23,997 nucleotides of DNA from Smittium culicis. Lineage: Eukaryota; Kickxellomycota; Harpellomycetes; Harpellales; Legeriomycetaceae. The stretch is from positions 1 to 23,997 of the forward strand of contig LSSN01001286.1 in NCBI GenBank assembly GCA_001970855.1. The letters are read 5' to 3'. Each line of letters opens with the position of its first letter. The first letter of the stretch is position 1. The notes beneath the pieces are model-generated. The model was not told where the DNA came from, did no database searches, and saw only the letters and a list, made by a program, of their open reading frames with translations. A program made the position numbers and the translations under genes. Shown piece by piece: positions 7,271-18,761 of the stretch.

Positions 7271-10139
7271 TGTTTCATATTTTCTCTTGAAATTTCAATA
7301 GTTTTTTGTTAGTGCATTCGTCATTTTACATTTTCCTTTTGATTGATTATATTTATATATTTAAAATCATTTATATTAACTTATGGATAGTTCATATCAC
7401 TAAGTTTTTTCTCAGATTTTAATAGTCTCACATAAATCATTTGAGTTGAATGATTTTATTCTATCTAGTTAATAATAAGATCAAGATCGTTAGTTATATT
7501 CATTTATCAGATTTAGCCGTTATTTTTGCTTTCGATTGAGTAATTAATCGTTGATTATTAGTTGTAAGTATTTCGGGCTAATGCGGTAGTAAAAATAATC
7601 AATTAATTTATGGTAGATAAAATTAGTTGTTGGCGTAAAGATTATATTGATTTTAATATCAGTATATTGATTAATTTATACTTCTTATTAATGTAGTTAG
7701 CTTAACATTTGGAACCGGTTATTAATCGAGGTATCTCAAGCTATTCAAAGTTGATCGTGCAAAAATTTTTAATATTACTTTTTTTATAACCTTTGGGTTT
7801 GGATGATATTTCATGGTGTAGTTGACGGTATTTATAATTAAAATTATAGATATTATAGTATTTTTTTTTAAAAATTATTTCATTTTATCAATAATAGTTA
7901 GTTTCAAATTGATAAATTTATTATTATTGGAATTCATTTGTATAAAAATAGGTATTCTTAAAATTATATCAAAGTTTCAAATCTATGTTATGTTTAAAGT
8001 TATTTTAACTTATTAATTAGGATAATAATAATATATTCGATTTATGCAACGTTATTTTTATTAATGCTTTTATAAATTTTATATATTGTAGATTTTTAAA
8101 TTTCATGAATCGCATATACATTTCGAGTTTTTTGAAATCAGCATTTTATTTTGAATTCGATATAATGGCAGTTTAATTAAATCGTTACTATTTTCATTCA
8201 GAATCTAAAATGTCTTTTTGTATCTAGTATCGTATTCAAACAAATGTTTGTGTTTTTATACATTACCTAGTTTTGATGAATACAATCTAATTATATCTAC
8301 CATATTTATTTGCAGAAAAGAAAATTAAAATAAAAAATTTGAATATCTTAGCTTATAACGCTAAAGTATATGATCATCTAGCTTAAATAAACACTAAGCT
8401 TTTTAATTTTATATAAGTATCTAATAATATATTACTTACACTAAAATTATTCAATAAGAGATATCAACTTAAAAGAAATAACTTTACTTACTTTCTAACA
8501 GTTTGAAAAAATTTTAACCTTTTCAGGGGCGGTTTACTTTTTTTGAACTTTCTAAACTATCCAGTCAAACGATATTATAAATTAATAAATGATAATCATA
8601 AATTATTGTCTTAAAAGTTATAACTATCCAAAAGCAAATAAATATAATATGGCTTATCCATTTATGGTTTTTAAATATTTTTAAGAGTATTGGCTCCCGA
8701 AAGAGTTAAGATATTTGTATTTGATGAACATCTTTATTTGGTTATAATTCGCGTATGATGTATAACTTTGGTAAATAGAAATTTTATTTATTATAAAAAA
8801 ATTCCGCATTTATTGGCTGTTGAATTATTACAACTAAATTAGCTTTCCAATCTAATATTGATTTAGTTATTTGAAATGCGCTTACAAATTTTATATTATT
8901 TGATACAAAAGTTATACAATAGTAAAACAATAATAAAATATTAGCTAATTTTTACAAATTTTAATTAGTGAAAGTCATAATAATGGATAATTGATTTTAT
9001 TATTAATAAGGTCATTGTATATTGTTTCGATGTTGATCAAATTAGATCTAAATCTTTTTTGTAATAAGATTAAACTTGTTACAATTTTATTTGAAGTGTC
9101 TAAAACAATTGGTTGTATTTTGTCACATTAATTTTTATACCGAGTAAACGTTAAAATAAATATTATAGAATATGTGGCCGCATTTAAATTATTACTACAT
9201 AATTTTTTTGAAGTTATAACTTTAAACGCTTGTATATGCTATCGTATACAATATGTTTGTTTTGGAAATATAAATAATATCAACTAGATATATATATGTT
9301 GCATATTAATATTAAATCTTAAATATTCATAGGTACACAGTATAAATACTTTTATTACTTTAAGGGAAAATTAACATGATGTAATTGTATATAATTTATT
9401 AACATAAGCATTCATGATTGATTATGTAATTTTTATTCTTAATAAATAATTGACTTAATAAATCTTTATTGAAAATAATTATCTATAATTTCAATTACCC
9501 TTAAAAAAAACAAGTGAACTCATAAATATCATATTAATTAACATACAGCATATAAATATAATTCTGAATAAGTAATAAAAATATAATTTATCAACTGTAT
9601 ATAATAAATAAACTAAATTTTAATTTTATTTTCAAGGTTAAACAACTATATGAACTTAAAATTTAGATGTTACAGTTTTTAAATAAGTTATATTTTTATT
9701 ATTCTTTCATTAAATTAAACTTTTGTGTTTCAGATGATTTTTATCATTGAAACTAATAATTAAAATAGACAGATTGATTGAAATTAGTCAAGATAGGTTT
9801 AATTATAGACTAAAAAATATATATTTATACAAAAGAAATAAACAGAGTATCACAACTAAGGTACTAAAAATAGATAATGTTGTTGAGTAATACTATCTTA
9901 TATACGAAAGATTACCCATTAATTAATTAAATAAAATTAAGATGTGAAAGTCAGATGAAGGAAGTTTTATACGAGTCAATGAGATTTATTTTGTAGATGA
10001 TCTACAGTTGATACTTATATTTACGCCCATTGAACCATTATATATTGGATGGTGAAACTATTTCATACTAAAATTTTCTGTGAATTTACATCTGGTTATT
10101 GCGGTTTAGGCATGCATAGGAGTCAAAATTGAAATTTTT
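7271..10139. other. AT-rich region, no recognisable gene
   Basis: Nearly 2.9 kb of A/T-biased sequence. A 64-codon frame at 7822-8016 (+) is Ile/Phe/Leu/Lys-rich and looks like chance. Slightly more complex patches occur near 7480-7800 and 8510-8570, but I could not read a protein family in either. No tRNA or rRNA was found. Confidence 0.5.
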
Positions 10140-10176
10140 TTTTATCAGATACGCAAATCCCGCCCTATATATAATA

Positions 10177-10500
10177 CTATCGCCACATCAGGTGGGCATC
10201 ACCAACGTTGGGCGCAACTGATTTAATATTGAGGCGAATTCTAGCAAAATGAATCGACTTGGTGGGTTTTGAGGTGTTGTGTGCTGCGTATTTCATTTTT
10301 ATATTTTGATGGGCCAGGTTTCTTAGATTAATGATCTTTGAAACGTCTTGTAGCTTCTGGCTGAGTTGGTTGCTAACTGGTTTTCATGGTTGATTGTAGC
10401 GAGAGGTTATTTAATATTGTACAAGGTATAAAAGCTTAGCATTTCTATTTTGCAAGTCCAAGATCTGATTACTATGTATTCATGAACAAACGGTTCAAAT
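10177..10500 (-). pseudogene. Gypsy integrase C-terminal relic
   Basis: Upstream of a 68-codon open frame (10383-10177) a piece with SWTCKIEMLSFYTLYN (near 10465) resembles the TxxxxSPFxLxYG end of the integrase core. The open frame itself reads NLAHQNIKMKYAAHNTSKPT, as in the linker after the core of metavirus integrases, and closes with VGDAHLMWR, close to the GDxVLxxR motif before the GPY/F module. The GC-richer spot at 10150-10230 is thus explained as coding. I see no chromodomain. Confidence 0.5.
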
Positions 10501-11332
10501 TGTAGTGAGTACTGTTAATAGATCAGTTTAAGCCTTTTCAATTTTTTAACCAGGAAGGAGACGTGAAATAAAGGGTGGACCTTCTAAATAGCTTTAAGAT
10601 ATAATTTAAAGCAACATTGTAAAATTTTCGTTACTTTAAAAAAAACCATTTAATGGTTATTAATTTTTTTACTGTGGTGTATAATTTTGGTGTTTTTTGA
10701 GCTTATACAAACTATTACACATATTTCATTGCCATAATGCCAACTCTGATTATTTCAGTACATGTTTTTTGGCTCTTAAATGAGTTCTACAGGCTATTTG
10801 ACATATTGAGCTGAATCTCCCGGAGTTACGGTAGCTTCGATTCGGTTTTAAGGTACTGACTTTCAGTAATTATAGATGTAGTGATCCGTGTACTGTTGTC
10901 CAATAGTGAAAATAAGTGAGTGGATTAGGTATAGGAGTGATTGATCTTGTTATAAATTTTTCTAGCTTTTTTTATCGTACTATTATGATTTATAGTAGAT
11001 AACGAAACATCTAAGGTAATTATATTCGACCTGGTTGATATTTTCTGTATGAAGGTAGGATACTATTAGAAGCTATGGGATAATTTAAATAGATCTTACA
11101 ATAATTAATATTCATTTTTAGATCTTTCAGTTTAACTGAGTAAACCATTTGCGCATATTATCTATTTGAATCCATATTATGTGAATAATTTCCTTATAAT
11201 CAGGACTACTATTTACTCAGATTGAAAATTAATTCTGAGACATGCACTTGGTCACCTTATTAAAGCGATAAAACATAACTATTATCATTGTGTAATCTAA
11301 AGATTTCTGTAGTTAAATTACATTTACCATGC

Positions 11333-11520
11333 TTATAGAATCAAAAAGCAGTACTGAAATATAAGTGGTTGAAGCATACTATGTGGTTTGAGATTCATTG
11401 AATTATGTATGCAACACAATCTAAATGAATTAATTAGGTTTTCGATTACCTTTTTATTTTTAGGAAACCAATATTTACTATAATATGGTCTATTGACCTT
11501 TCTAGACCCGGATGTCTAAC
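11333..11520 (-). pseudogene. Gypsy integrase zinc-finger region relic
   Basis: The first piece (11520-11446) reads VRHPGLERSIDHIIVNIGF, a clear counterpart of the integrase H2C2 start (H-x-GHxGxxKT...I...F.WP). The second, in another frame (11443-11333), includes RLCCIHNSMNLKPHSMLQPL, matching the C-x-x-C-Q-x-x-K...KPxGxLQPL segment that links zinc finger and catalytic core. A stop ends the first piece at 11446. This is the strongest evidence that the relic is an LTR element and not another LINE. Confidence 0.7.
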
Positions 11521-11769
11521 ATATTTAGAATCCTGGCAAGATATGATAATTTATTTTTTCAGATTTTTATGGATATTCAACTTTGACGTGAACTATACGT
11601 AATTCCTATACCATATTTTCTGAGTTATTGATACTAGATCCTTAAATAATTTACCTTTATTTGTAGCCATCAAATTTTTGATATAGTAAACATTAAGAAA
11701 TATTAGAAGCTCCAATAGTTGAGAAGAAGTGACAAGGCCTAAGAATAGCATTTTGTTCAGGTTTTTTTT

Positions 11770-12100
11770 CACTAGATTCAGATAAACGAGTTTTTCTTCA
11801 CGTTAAAATTCTATAACCCCTCGCCTATACACAATATTGAAGCAAATCGTGAGGATTCTCGCAACAATCTGGCTTGTCTTGTGTACAGAGTTTTTGTGCA
11901 TTAGTAATAATTCAAAATCATATGATATCGAGCTCATTGAATATAAGTATATTGCCTTCCAAGTAGTATCTTTATTCCCTAACTTGCATACTATATTGAA
12001 AATTAATTTTCGTGTACATCACTCCTAATTTCTGCTGAAAAAAATTTTTGAGTCAGGTATGCGATTTTCTAAAGTTGGCCATCACTGTCACATTGGGACT
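11770..12100 (-). pseudogene. Gypsy RNase H relic
   Basis: Weak but ordered matches: a piece with ANFRKSHT then LKNFFQQKLGVMY (near 12080-12015), comparable to the YFSRKL...EKNY...E region of gypsy RNase H; ILLGRQYTYIQ (near 11965), comparable to YLLGRxFxxxTDH; and ARILTICFNIVYRRG (near 11860-11815), comparable to the RWxLxLxEFxFxIxYRxG end of the domain. Catalytic acidic residues cannot be assigned reliably. The position between RT and integrase supports the call more than any single motif. Confidence 0.55.
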
Positions 12101-12300
12101 GAACGGATTCAACTGCAAATCAGATTCGTAAATTTCCACAATGTACTTCTGGCGTATGTCATCGTATCTTAATATAGTGTATTACACTAATGCATGTACA
12201 AATTTTCTAAAAGATTTTTGGAAGACATGTTTTCAATTAAATTAAATAATATATTTTGCGAGCTATAATAGAGACAGTGTATTTTTTTCCAAATTCGTTA

Positions 12301-12960
12301 TGATCTCCTGCAGTAATTTAAAATCTTGAGAAATACTTTTTCTATTAACAATGTTTGTGTCTTCAATTCCGATAGTGTTATGGCATTTTTAGGGTAAGTT
12401 TTTACACCCAAGCATTTTACCACGAGTCCCTAGAATTCTACTTCTATGATAAATTGACACTATTTTAGCTTGCATAAAAGTAGTTATTTTTGAAGCATAT
12501 TGATTTTAGATTTGACATGTTGTGCGTATACATATTGTAAGTTAGACTATTGTAGAACTTCTTCAACATACACTATCAAATAGTCGTCCAATAAATACAT
12601 AGGTCTTTGATTATAAAATGCATGGATATCGTTGGAGTAATGGTGAAATCAAATGTCATAACTTGATATTCAAAATTTTTATAGCGACGCTTAAATTCTG
12701 TCTTCCACTGGTCTCACTCGCGGAAGCGGATCATATTTTAAGCGCCACGTAGCACCTATTTGGTGATTACTTTGGCTTATAATATTCAGTCGAATTAGTT
12801 GAGATTATATGATGTGGGTGCCTATTCTTGATAATATTATCCTAGAGTTTTCACTAATCAATGAGTTGCCTTAAGACAATATCCTTCTTTTATTAATCAC
12901 AATCAACGATTTAGGTGAAAATTTGGAAGGCCTGATAAATCTTTCTTAAGGCCTTTTTCA
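12301..12960 (-). pseudogene. Gypsy reverse transcriptase relic
   Basis: In - strand order: FIRPSKFSPKSLIVINKRR (from 12942), which matches the start of gypsy RT; DNIIKNRHPHHII (12841-12803), corresponding to the NxTxKNRYPLPxI block; RRYKNFEYQVMTFDFTITPT (12689 downward), the FExxVMPFGLTNAPxTF block; and YLLDDYLIVYVEEV (12597 downward), the catalytic YxDD region with both Asp present (12588-12583). A 53-codon stretch (12459-12301) with a single stop then reads the EFxGxVVxxxGVKxxPxK and NYCRR blocks that close the RT domain. At least three frame changes separate these pieces. Confidence 0.8.
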
Positions 12961-13132
12961 AAATATTTCTTGAATGACTACAATTAAAACTGAGTCAGCG
13001 AATATATATAGAAGTTTAGCTACTGCCGCAAAATCCTTTGGTTCTTTTGAGCGTGTGGTCATAGAGCTCATGTTGATGATGGATGTGTTTTTCTTTAGAA
13101 TTTAATTAATATTTAATATAGAAATAATTAGT

Positions 13133-13282
13133 TTAAAATTCCTCATCAAATAAGGTAAAAATTTTAAATGAAATAATAAATTCTTCGGAATAGCCTTTTT
13201 TCCATTTTCCCGTTAACTTTCCTATTTTTCGATGATTTTTCTTGGTCGTTTTGTTGCGGTTTTTATACCTTTTTGGTTTCAT
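13133..13282 (-). CDS. Short Lys-rich open frame, unassigned
   Basis: ATG 13282-13280 to TAA 13135-13133, 49 residues. The first 31 residues are strongly basic (KRYKNRNKTTKK, then KLTGKWKKGY) and the rest is acidic and aromatic (YSEEF near the middle, FDEEF at the end). A TATA-like stretch (GTATAAAAAA) lies about 20-30 bases upstream. The mix is unlike the background frames, and the next open frame upstream on the same strand is just 72 bases away. I do not recognise a family; it is not one of the small ribosomal proteins I know. It may be a genuine small gene, an exon-sized remnant, or part of the decayed element around it. Confidence 0.25.
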   Translation of the reverse strand: MKPKRYKNRNKTTKKNHRKIGKLTGKWKKGYSEEFIISFKIFTLFDEEF

Positions 13283-13354
13283 GTCAAATTTTATGATATG
13301 GATTTTTTATACTTATTATAAATTTAATTCATTAAAGCAGTTATTCGTGGTTTA

Positions 13355-13504
13355 TTAAACTGCCATACTTAGCTTGGCATCATTAACATATTCAATAAGG
13401 TTAAATTTTAAAAGATGATTTTCAGAAAATACAAGAAAAATCTATAGTATGAAATCAGACTCCCAAATGAATTCATTTGGTGGATCTACAATTCCACATA
13501 TATG
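13355..13504 (-). pseudogene. Unassigned coding-like frame with one stop
   Basis: After a TAA at 13507-13505 the - strand is open for 50 codons with a single TAG in the middle. It starts GIVDPPNEFIWESDFIL and ends LIEYVNDAKLSMAV. The residue mix is that of a real protein. There is no Met at the start. It is in the same frame as the Lys-rich frame at 13133-13282, though stops intervene. It lies between the endonuclease relic and the gypsy pol on the same strand, so it could belong to either. Confidence 0.3.
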
Positions 13505-13685
13505 TTAATAAAGAAGTGATTACTAATTTTTAATTAGATATAATAATGTCAAATTGTTTACAATATATTTATTTAGTTTTAAATTCAAAAAACTGATTTT
13601 TTTATTTTTAAATATGATTTTTATCTTATATTTTTTGATTTAAAAATAGCAATTAGTATCTGATTTTTAGTTTAATATATTTTTT

Positions 13686-13865
13686 TTAGATCAAGGGATG
13701 GGTATAATCATTTTCTTCTTTGATTAGTCTAATTATCTACTTCAGTATAAAATGATCACTATCTATTCTTTCATTTACTTTGAAATTTATCTGTACTTTA
13801 TTATTCGAAATTATATTATAGTCAAAATTTAATTTCGCAATATATTTCCAATTGATTTGTATTAG
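13686..13865 (-). pseudogene. LINE AP-endonuclease C-terminal relic
   Basis: A 60-codon frame with one internal stop (TAG 13739-13737) reads FDYNIISNNKVQINFKVNER then IDSDHF. This matches the end of LINE-type AP endonuclease domains: the (L/I)DYIIVS strand, the variable linker, and the SDHxP(L/V) motif that holds the catalytic Asp-His pair; the usual Pro after DH-x is not present. Upstream on the same strand (near 13970-13915) a weaker piece, SDKALAIILNFLN, could be the preceding NxxGxxLLxFL region in another frame. No reverse transcriptase follows in the right place, because the gypsy pol lies downstream, so this is an isolated fragment of a different LINE. Confidence 0.5.
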
Positions 13866-13980
13866 CTATTTAATTTTATTGAATTACTTGTAATAAATAT
13901 TTATTATTTATTACAGGTTAAATTTTTGAGTCATATTCAGAAAATTAAGTATAATAGCTAGTGCTTTATCACTTTTTAAT

Positions 13981-15540
13981 AAATTATGATGAAAGATTAA
14001 ATTATACCTAGGCTATCAATATACGTATAATATATAATTAACATAATCTTTATTAAATCTATTTCTGCTACAGAAACGCTGGTACATTAATTATCAAGTA
14101 TATTGAATTAGATATTTTTTTAGAATATAATTTTTATATTGATGTGTATTAAAAAATGTAATCAAAATGCCTAATATTAATAGATATTTAAATCAATTTA
14201 TAAATATAGTTCATTACTTTAAACAAAGTACATTCTATTCAAAGTATATATTATGAGAAAAAATTATATAATTATCTATAGTTTTAAGTATCAAAATAAA
14301 AATGAGATGTTAATTTTATATATTATTTAGTATTATAGGAATATTATCAGTATATTCTTAACTTTTTTTATAAAAGAAAATAAAATTAGCTGGATAAAAC
14401 TACTTAGATTTTTTAATATGACCAATTCTTGCTTATTTAAAGGTTATGTTCAATTATAGCATTAATCTGAACATTGATTTTATCAAATTTAATTTATAAA
14501 ATACCGATTGATTAATATTATATCTTTTTATAATCACGTATTAAGTATATTTAAAAATTTTTTATTTGTTATCTGCTCATATAAATTTCAATTGAAAAAA
14601 AATCCCATATATAATGTTTTTTTATAAAATATAAATAAATTTTATATAAAGTAAAGCCAAAAAAATTATATTGCTAGCGATTGATCCAATTTATTTCACT
14701 AATACTATTACTATATCTGATTAATGGAATATATTTGATGATATTTTACTATGATTATGCTAATGGTAGTATAGACTATAAATTATACATATTTTATGAT
14801 CTTTTAAAAATGATTTTTTATTAATGTTTGTCTTTAATAAAGCATATATTTTGACAAAAAACTTGAATAATTGATTATATACTTATTTATAGCTACATTA
14901 AAACGAAATATAAAAGTAATAAATCTCAACTAGTTGCTTATACTAAAAATGTGCTCATTAAATAATATGAGGCGAGTTAATAATTTCAAGTTATATATAT
15001 GTTTTGATATTAACTGAACATATAATCATTAGCACACATATAAAATTATAATATTAAAACAGAGATATTATTTGTTTTCTAATAATATTTACACAAAAAT
15101 AACTAACATTAATTAAAGAAAATACATTTTATAGATGCTATACTATACAAAACTCGATATTTACAAATGGAAAATTTCTATAAATGATTTTTTTACGCGT
15201 AATCTTGTTTTTTTTTTTTGAATATTTTATGATTAATATAATTAATTATATCATTTAAAACACATCAAAAATTTACTATCAAATGATAAGCGTCAATAGT
15301 TGCATGGTAATATTTTTCATTTTAGAAATAATATAGAATTTATTTGAAAAGAGTAACTATGTTGCATGATTATTCTCAGATCTAATTATTCACATAATTT
15401 TTGGATGAATTAAAATAAGAGATTGATGCGTTGGCACATTTAATCAAATAATAAGACAAGAATAAGCGAGGCTGCTATTCAATAAATTATATTCTTGATC
15501 GAAAATCTAGCAGTACTAAAAATAAATTATATATTGTCTA
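13981..15540. other. AT-rich region, nothing recognised
   Basis: Mostly A/T tracts. Around 15260-15540 the - strand gives a frame with normal-looking residues between several stops, for example STARFSIKNIIY, that may extend the patch described next. No family was identified. Confidence 0.45.
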
Positions 15541-15732
15541 TTATATATGGTATATGAAAAATTTTAACTCGATCAATGATTTTTCAATAATTTGACGAAT
15601 AATTGGTGATCAAGAGTGTACATAATAGTCTTGGTTTAGTGCAGCTGTAATGGAATTCTTGGTAACTTTTATCAGATGACTTATCCTGCTAGTTTTGAAT
15701 TCGTGAGAAATGAAATTTATAATTGATGATCT
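15541..15732 (-). pseudogene. Unassigned coding-like patch with one stop
   Basis: The - strand is open for 64 codons between TAA 15735-15733 and TAA 15543-15541 except for one TGA at 15612-15610. It includes SHEFKTSRISHLIKVTKNSI and SPIIRQIIEKSLIELKFF. Composition is locally GC-richer and the residue mix (Ser, Thr, Arg, His, Asp, Gln) is protein-like, unlike background frames. It has no start codon or known motif. Probably the remnant of a gene or transposon protein; I cannot name it. Confidence 0.25.
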
Positions 15733-17479
15733 TTATCTCAGTAGAAAAGCCATTAGAGAAATAATTTGATGTGTATTATATCAAATGTTCCAATATACAA
15801 TATTTTTAAATAGTTTGAATTGTATTTGTAGTAATTAATGCTATTCAATAGTAATTTAATTTTATATATAATATAATAAAAGTTATAAATTTTAAATTAT
15901 AGTAGTTTTGAAGAATTCAAAACAAAATAAAAATGTGATCTATTTATGAAAAAAGCATTTATTAATATTACATTTACCTTTAACATAATTTGAAATTTAG
16001 TTTTTATCGATATATATCTATGATTTTTATAAAAAAATGATTAAGCTATATCAATATTTTTAGATCGAATTTATTTTTGCTAATGAATAACATCAATATC
16101 TGTATAATCTAAATAAATTATGAGGATAGAAAATTGTTAATCTTGTTAAAAGTGATAATTTTTATAAAAATTTTAAAATTATAACTTTCCCATTCAAAAT
16201 ATAATTGGGTCTTTGCACAATCTGGCTGAACTTTCTCTAAATTTAGCATTCGGATAAGTATCGATTATGTTGTATCTGTATATATAAAAAATTGAGTATA
16301 TTCTTTTTAATAATATAATAATATATTTAAATTATATAACTAATTTAAAAATTATCAGATTATTTTATGAATCAGAAATACTTCTTCAAATGGATTTTTT
16401 ATTATGTTCATTTTATTATTTTAAACAAAAATTTAATATATCTTGGTTTTTTAAAATAAAGAGGCTATTTCAGTTCTTTTAGGACTATTAATTTTGTTCT
16501 CATATTTTTTTAGATTAAATTTAATTAGATATTGGATAAATATCAATAATTTCAATATAATATCTTCAATAATTTAATTATTCACATTGAAATTTATTAA
16601 TTCGGGCGAACAACATATACTATGCCCAATGTTTTATTGAATTTTACTTTTTTTGTTACAATATAAATTAATAAGTATTCAATCAAATTTAAAGCAATGA
16701 TGTCATCATAGATTTTTATACTATAAATGTAAATAAAATATTACTTGAATGGTTGAATGAAACAAATAAAAATTCGATGATTTTGTATAACTAGAAATTA
16801 TATTTATATAATAAATATTTACACTAGAAATAAATCTAAAAGATAAAATGGTTGGCTAAAGTCATACTATATCAAATGTATAAATTCATACAAGTTCATC
16901 TGATAAATTAACAGCTGACAAACTACAGGCAATAATTATCAGCCTACTTTAAAATATATTAAACTCAGTCAAATATCCAATTTAGAAGTATTACTTTAGA
17001 TAATAAAAATTATTATAATATGAAAACTCCTACAAAATTTATTTTATTCAATTATTATACGCTTATCAGAATCATAATATAAATTTTTGAAACATTTATA
17101 CCATTACCTCAAATTTAGTAATTACATACTTTTCCTTAATCAAAAATATCATACAATTTATAATATTCTTTGATTGAATGCTAAGCTTTTATAGATTTTA
17201 TGAAAATCCGTGATAAAAAAATCTGTATTTACGAAATAAAGTTTAGCCTCATAATAAAATTCAGTGTTAATAATAGTATTTCGTTGCGATTATTAAACTC
17301 AATTGTTTATTGCTATGGTGTGTAAAATTTTAGTACAGTGAAATTTTACTAGTGTACTTTTTATGTCGATAAACTACTGAATGGTTTATCACTCTTTTGA
17401 CAAATGTTTATATGTATGGTTTGATGATTCTATTCAAGGTATCTGACATAAATAAGATATATAATAGATATTTAAAGGG
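15733..17479. other. AT-rich region, no recognisable gene
   Basis: A/T-biased sequence. A short protein-like string (DTYPNAKFRESSARLCKDP) occurs on the - strand near 16200-16265, but it is closed by stops on both sides and has no recognised family. Nothing else is called. Confidence 0.45.
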
Positions 17480-17506
17480 AGAATATAAGATATAAGTAAA
17501 ATATAT

Positions 17507-17830
17507 TCATCTAGAATAGCTGTTTGAGGATGTGAATAAAATTTTGAAGAAAAATAAATTGGTAAAAATGACTAAGGTATTTCTTATTAATGGTAAAATA
17601 TATTGAAACAGTAAATTCGGTTGATGCGGGTTAATTATTACGAATAATTGAGGAGAGCAAGATGTTTTGGTAGTAATTAAGTAGGAGCAGTAAATTTTTG
17701 GTATTTTGAAATGAATTATTTGGTTTGGGTTAGTGAGTATGCGGAAATTTTGATTATTTAGTTGAGGTGATGAAGTTTTTTTTTGTAAATTAACGTCTCT
17801 GAGCTTAAGTAATTGAATAAGTTGTGTCAA
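17507..17830 (-). pseudogene. 107-codon open frame at the 3' end of block B
   Basis: ATG 17830-17828 to TAG 17509-17507. The product is rich in Leu, Ile, Asn, Thr, Pro and Gln with few charged residues, as expected where the coding strand is C-rich and G-poor, a bias that also makes stops rarer. It shows PQLNNQNF- and QLLKLRDVNLQ-like strings but no clean repeat. I treat it as a remnant of the LRR-like gene, not a separate protein. Confidence 0.25.
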
Positions 17831-18539
17831 TGCCGTTCGGATTTTTTTGATTAATAAATTCTGTTGAATTGATCGAAAAAAAGTAGATAAATCTGTTGGG
17901 TTAGTTGGAGATAATAATTGTGGTAATTTATTAATGATATTTAATTTAATTATATAAAATGAAGATATAATATTATTTTAATCGGAGTTTTCAGTATTTA
18001 TTTATGGAGATATTATAATTTAAATTTCTAAGTTTAAGATGTTGAATTAACTTGAATATAATCATTTGATTTGCGTTTGTTGAAGCTTATGTTTCAGGTG
18101 GTTTGATTATAATCGTTGATATTAAAGAAATTTAATCTATTAGTTGATGTCATTTAATAGTTTACACGATCTAATTTTGGAAGCTGAGGTAGCTGAATAG
18201 AAGTCTTTGAGTTGATTTAGTTGAGTTAATTTCGTTTAATTGAAGCATTTGAATTCAAGATATGTATTTATGCAGTTTTTTTATTTAATTATAATATATG
18301 AGATAGATGAATTGATGTCATTAAAATAGTTGATTTTAAGTCATAGTTCAGTTATATTTGAGATTGATATACTTCTTAGTTTAAAATAGAAAATTACTGA
18401 GATTGTTAAATTGAAATTTTCTTGATAAATAACTTAGACATTAATTTGTATGTTTGAATAAAGGTGTATAAATATTAGCTGAATTTATGTAGTTGAATCG
18501 AGTTTGTAAAATTTTATATTTAAGATTGTGGCAGTTCAA

Positions 18540-18761
18540 TTAAAGCCAATAAATTGAATCAATTAAATTGAGTAATTTGTGCTGTGTAAGTACAATTGCA
18601 GTTAGTTCGATAAAATCTTTGTTATCGATGAGTAGTAATAAATGATTTAAAATGATTGAATTGATGTAATTGAGGTAGATGAGATTAAGATATTTAAATA
18701 ATTTAATAAGAGTAGACAATAAATTTGAATTATCATAATAGATGTACTTAAATTGAGGTAG
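18540..18761 (-). pseudogene. Open LRR-like piece within block B
   Basis: Open for 73 codons from after TAA 18764-18762 to TAA 18542-18540. It starts LPQFKYIYYDNSNLLSTLIK and runs into KYLNLIYLNYINSI. An overlapping piece in another frame (through about 18625) also reads LRR-like, so at least one indel lies inside. Confidence 0.4.

Larger units (their letters stand above)
10140..12960 (-). mobile_element. pol-like: Ty3/gypsy LTR-retrotransposon pol relic
   Basis: Going down the - strand, fragments of a metavirus-type pol appear in canonical order: reverse transcriptase (12960 to 12301), RNase H (about 12100 to 11770), integrase zinc finger (11520 to 11333), an obscure integrase core, and the integrase C-terminal region (about 10500 to 10177). 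RT-RNaseH-integrase order is diagnostic for Ty3/gypsy (Ty1/copia has integrase first). The frame changes many times and many stops are present. No gag, protease or LTR pair could be recognised. Base composition has drifted most of the way to background, so this is an older insertion than the LINE at 760-3142. Confidence 0.75.

Noticed and set aside
7822..8016. 64-codon hydrophobic frame on +
   Set aside because: Same reasoning: composition-driven open frame without motif.
10177..10230. GC-rich spot on the - strand (GTTGCGCCCAACGTTGGTGA) that looks like a retroelement primer-binding site
   Set aside because: It lies inside an open frame reading an integrase-type GDxxLxxR segment, downstream of pol, where a primer-binding site would not be; the resemblance is coincidental.
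11837..12028. 63-codon frame on +
   Set aside because: Antisense to the gypsy RNase H relic, which gives ordered family matches on the other strand.
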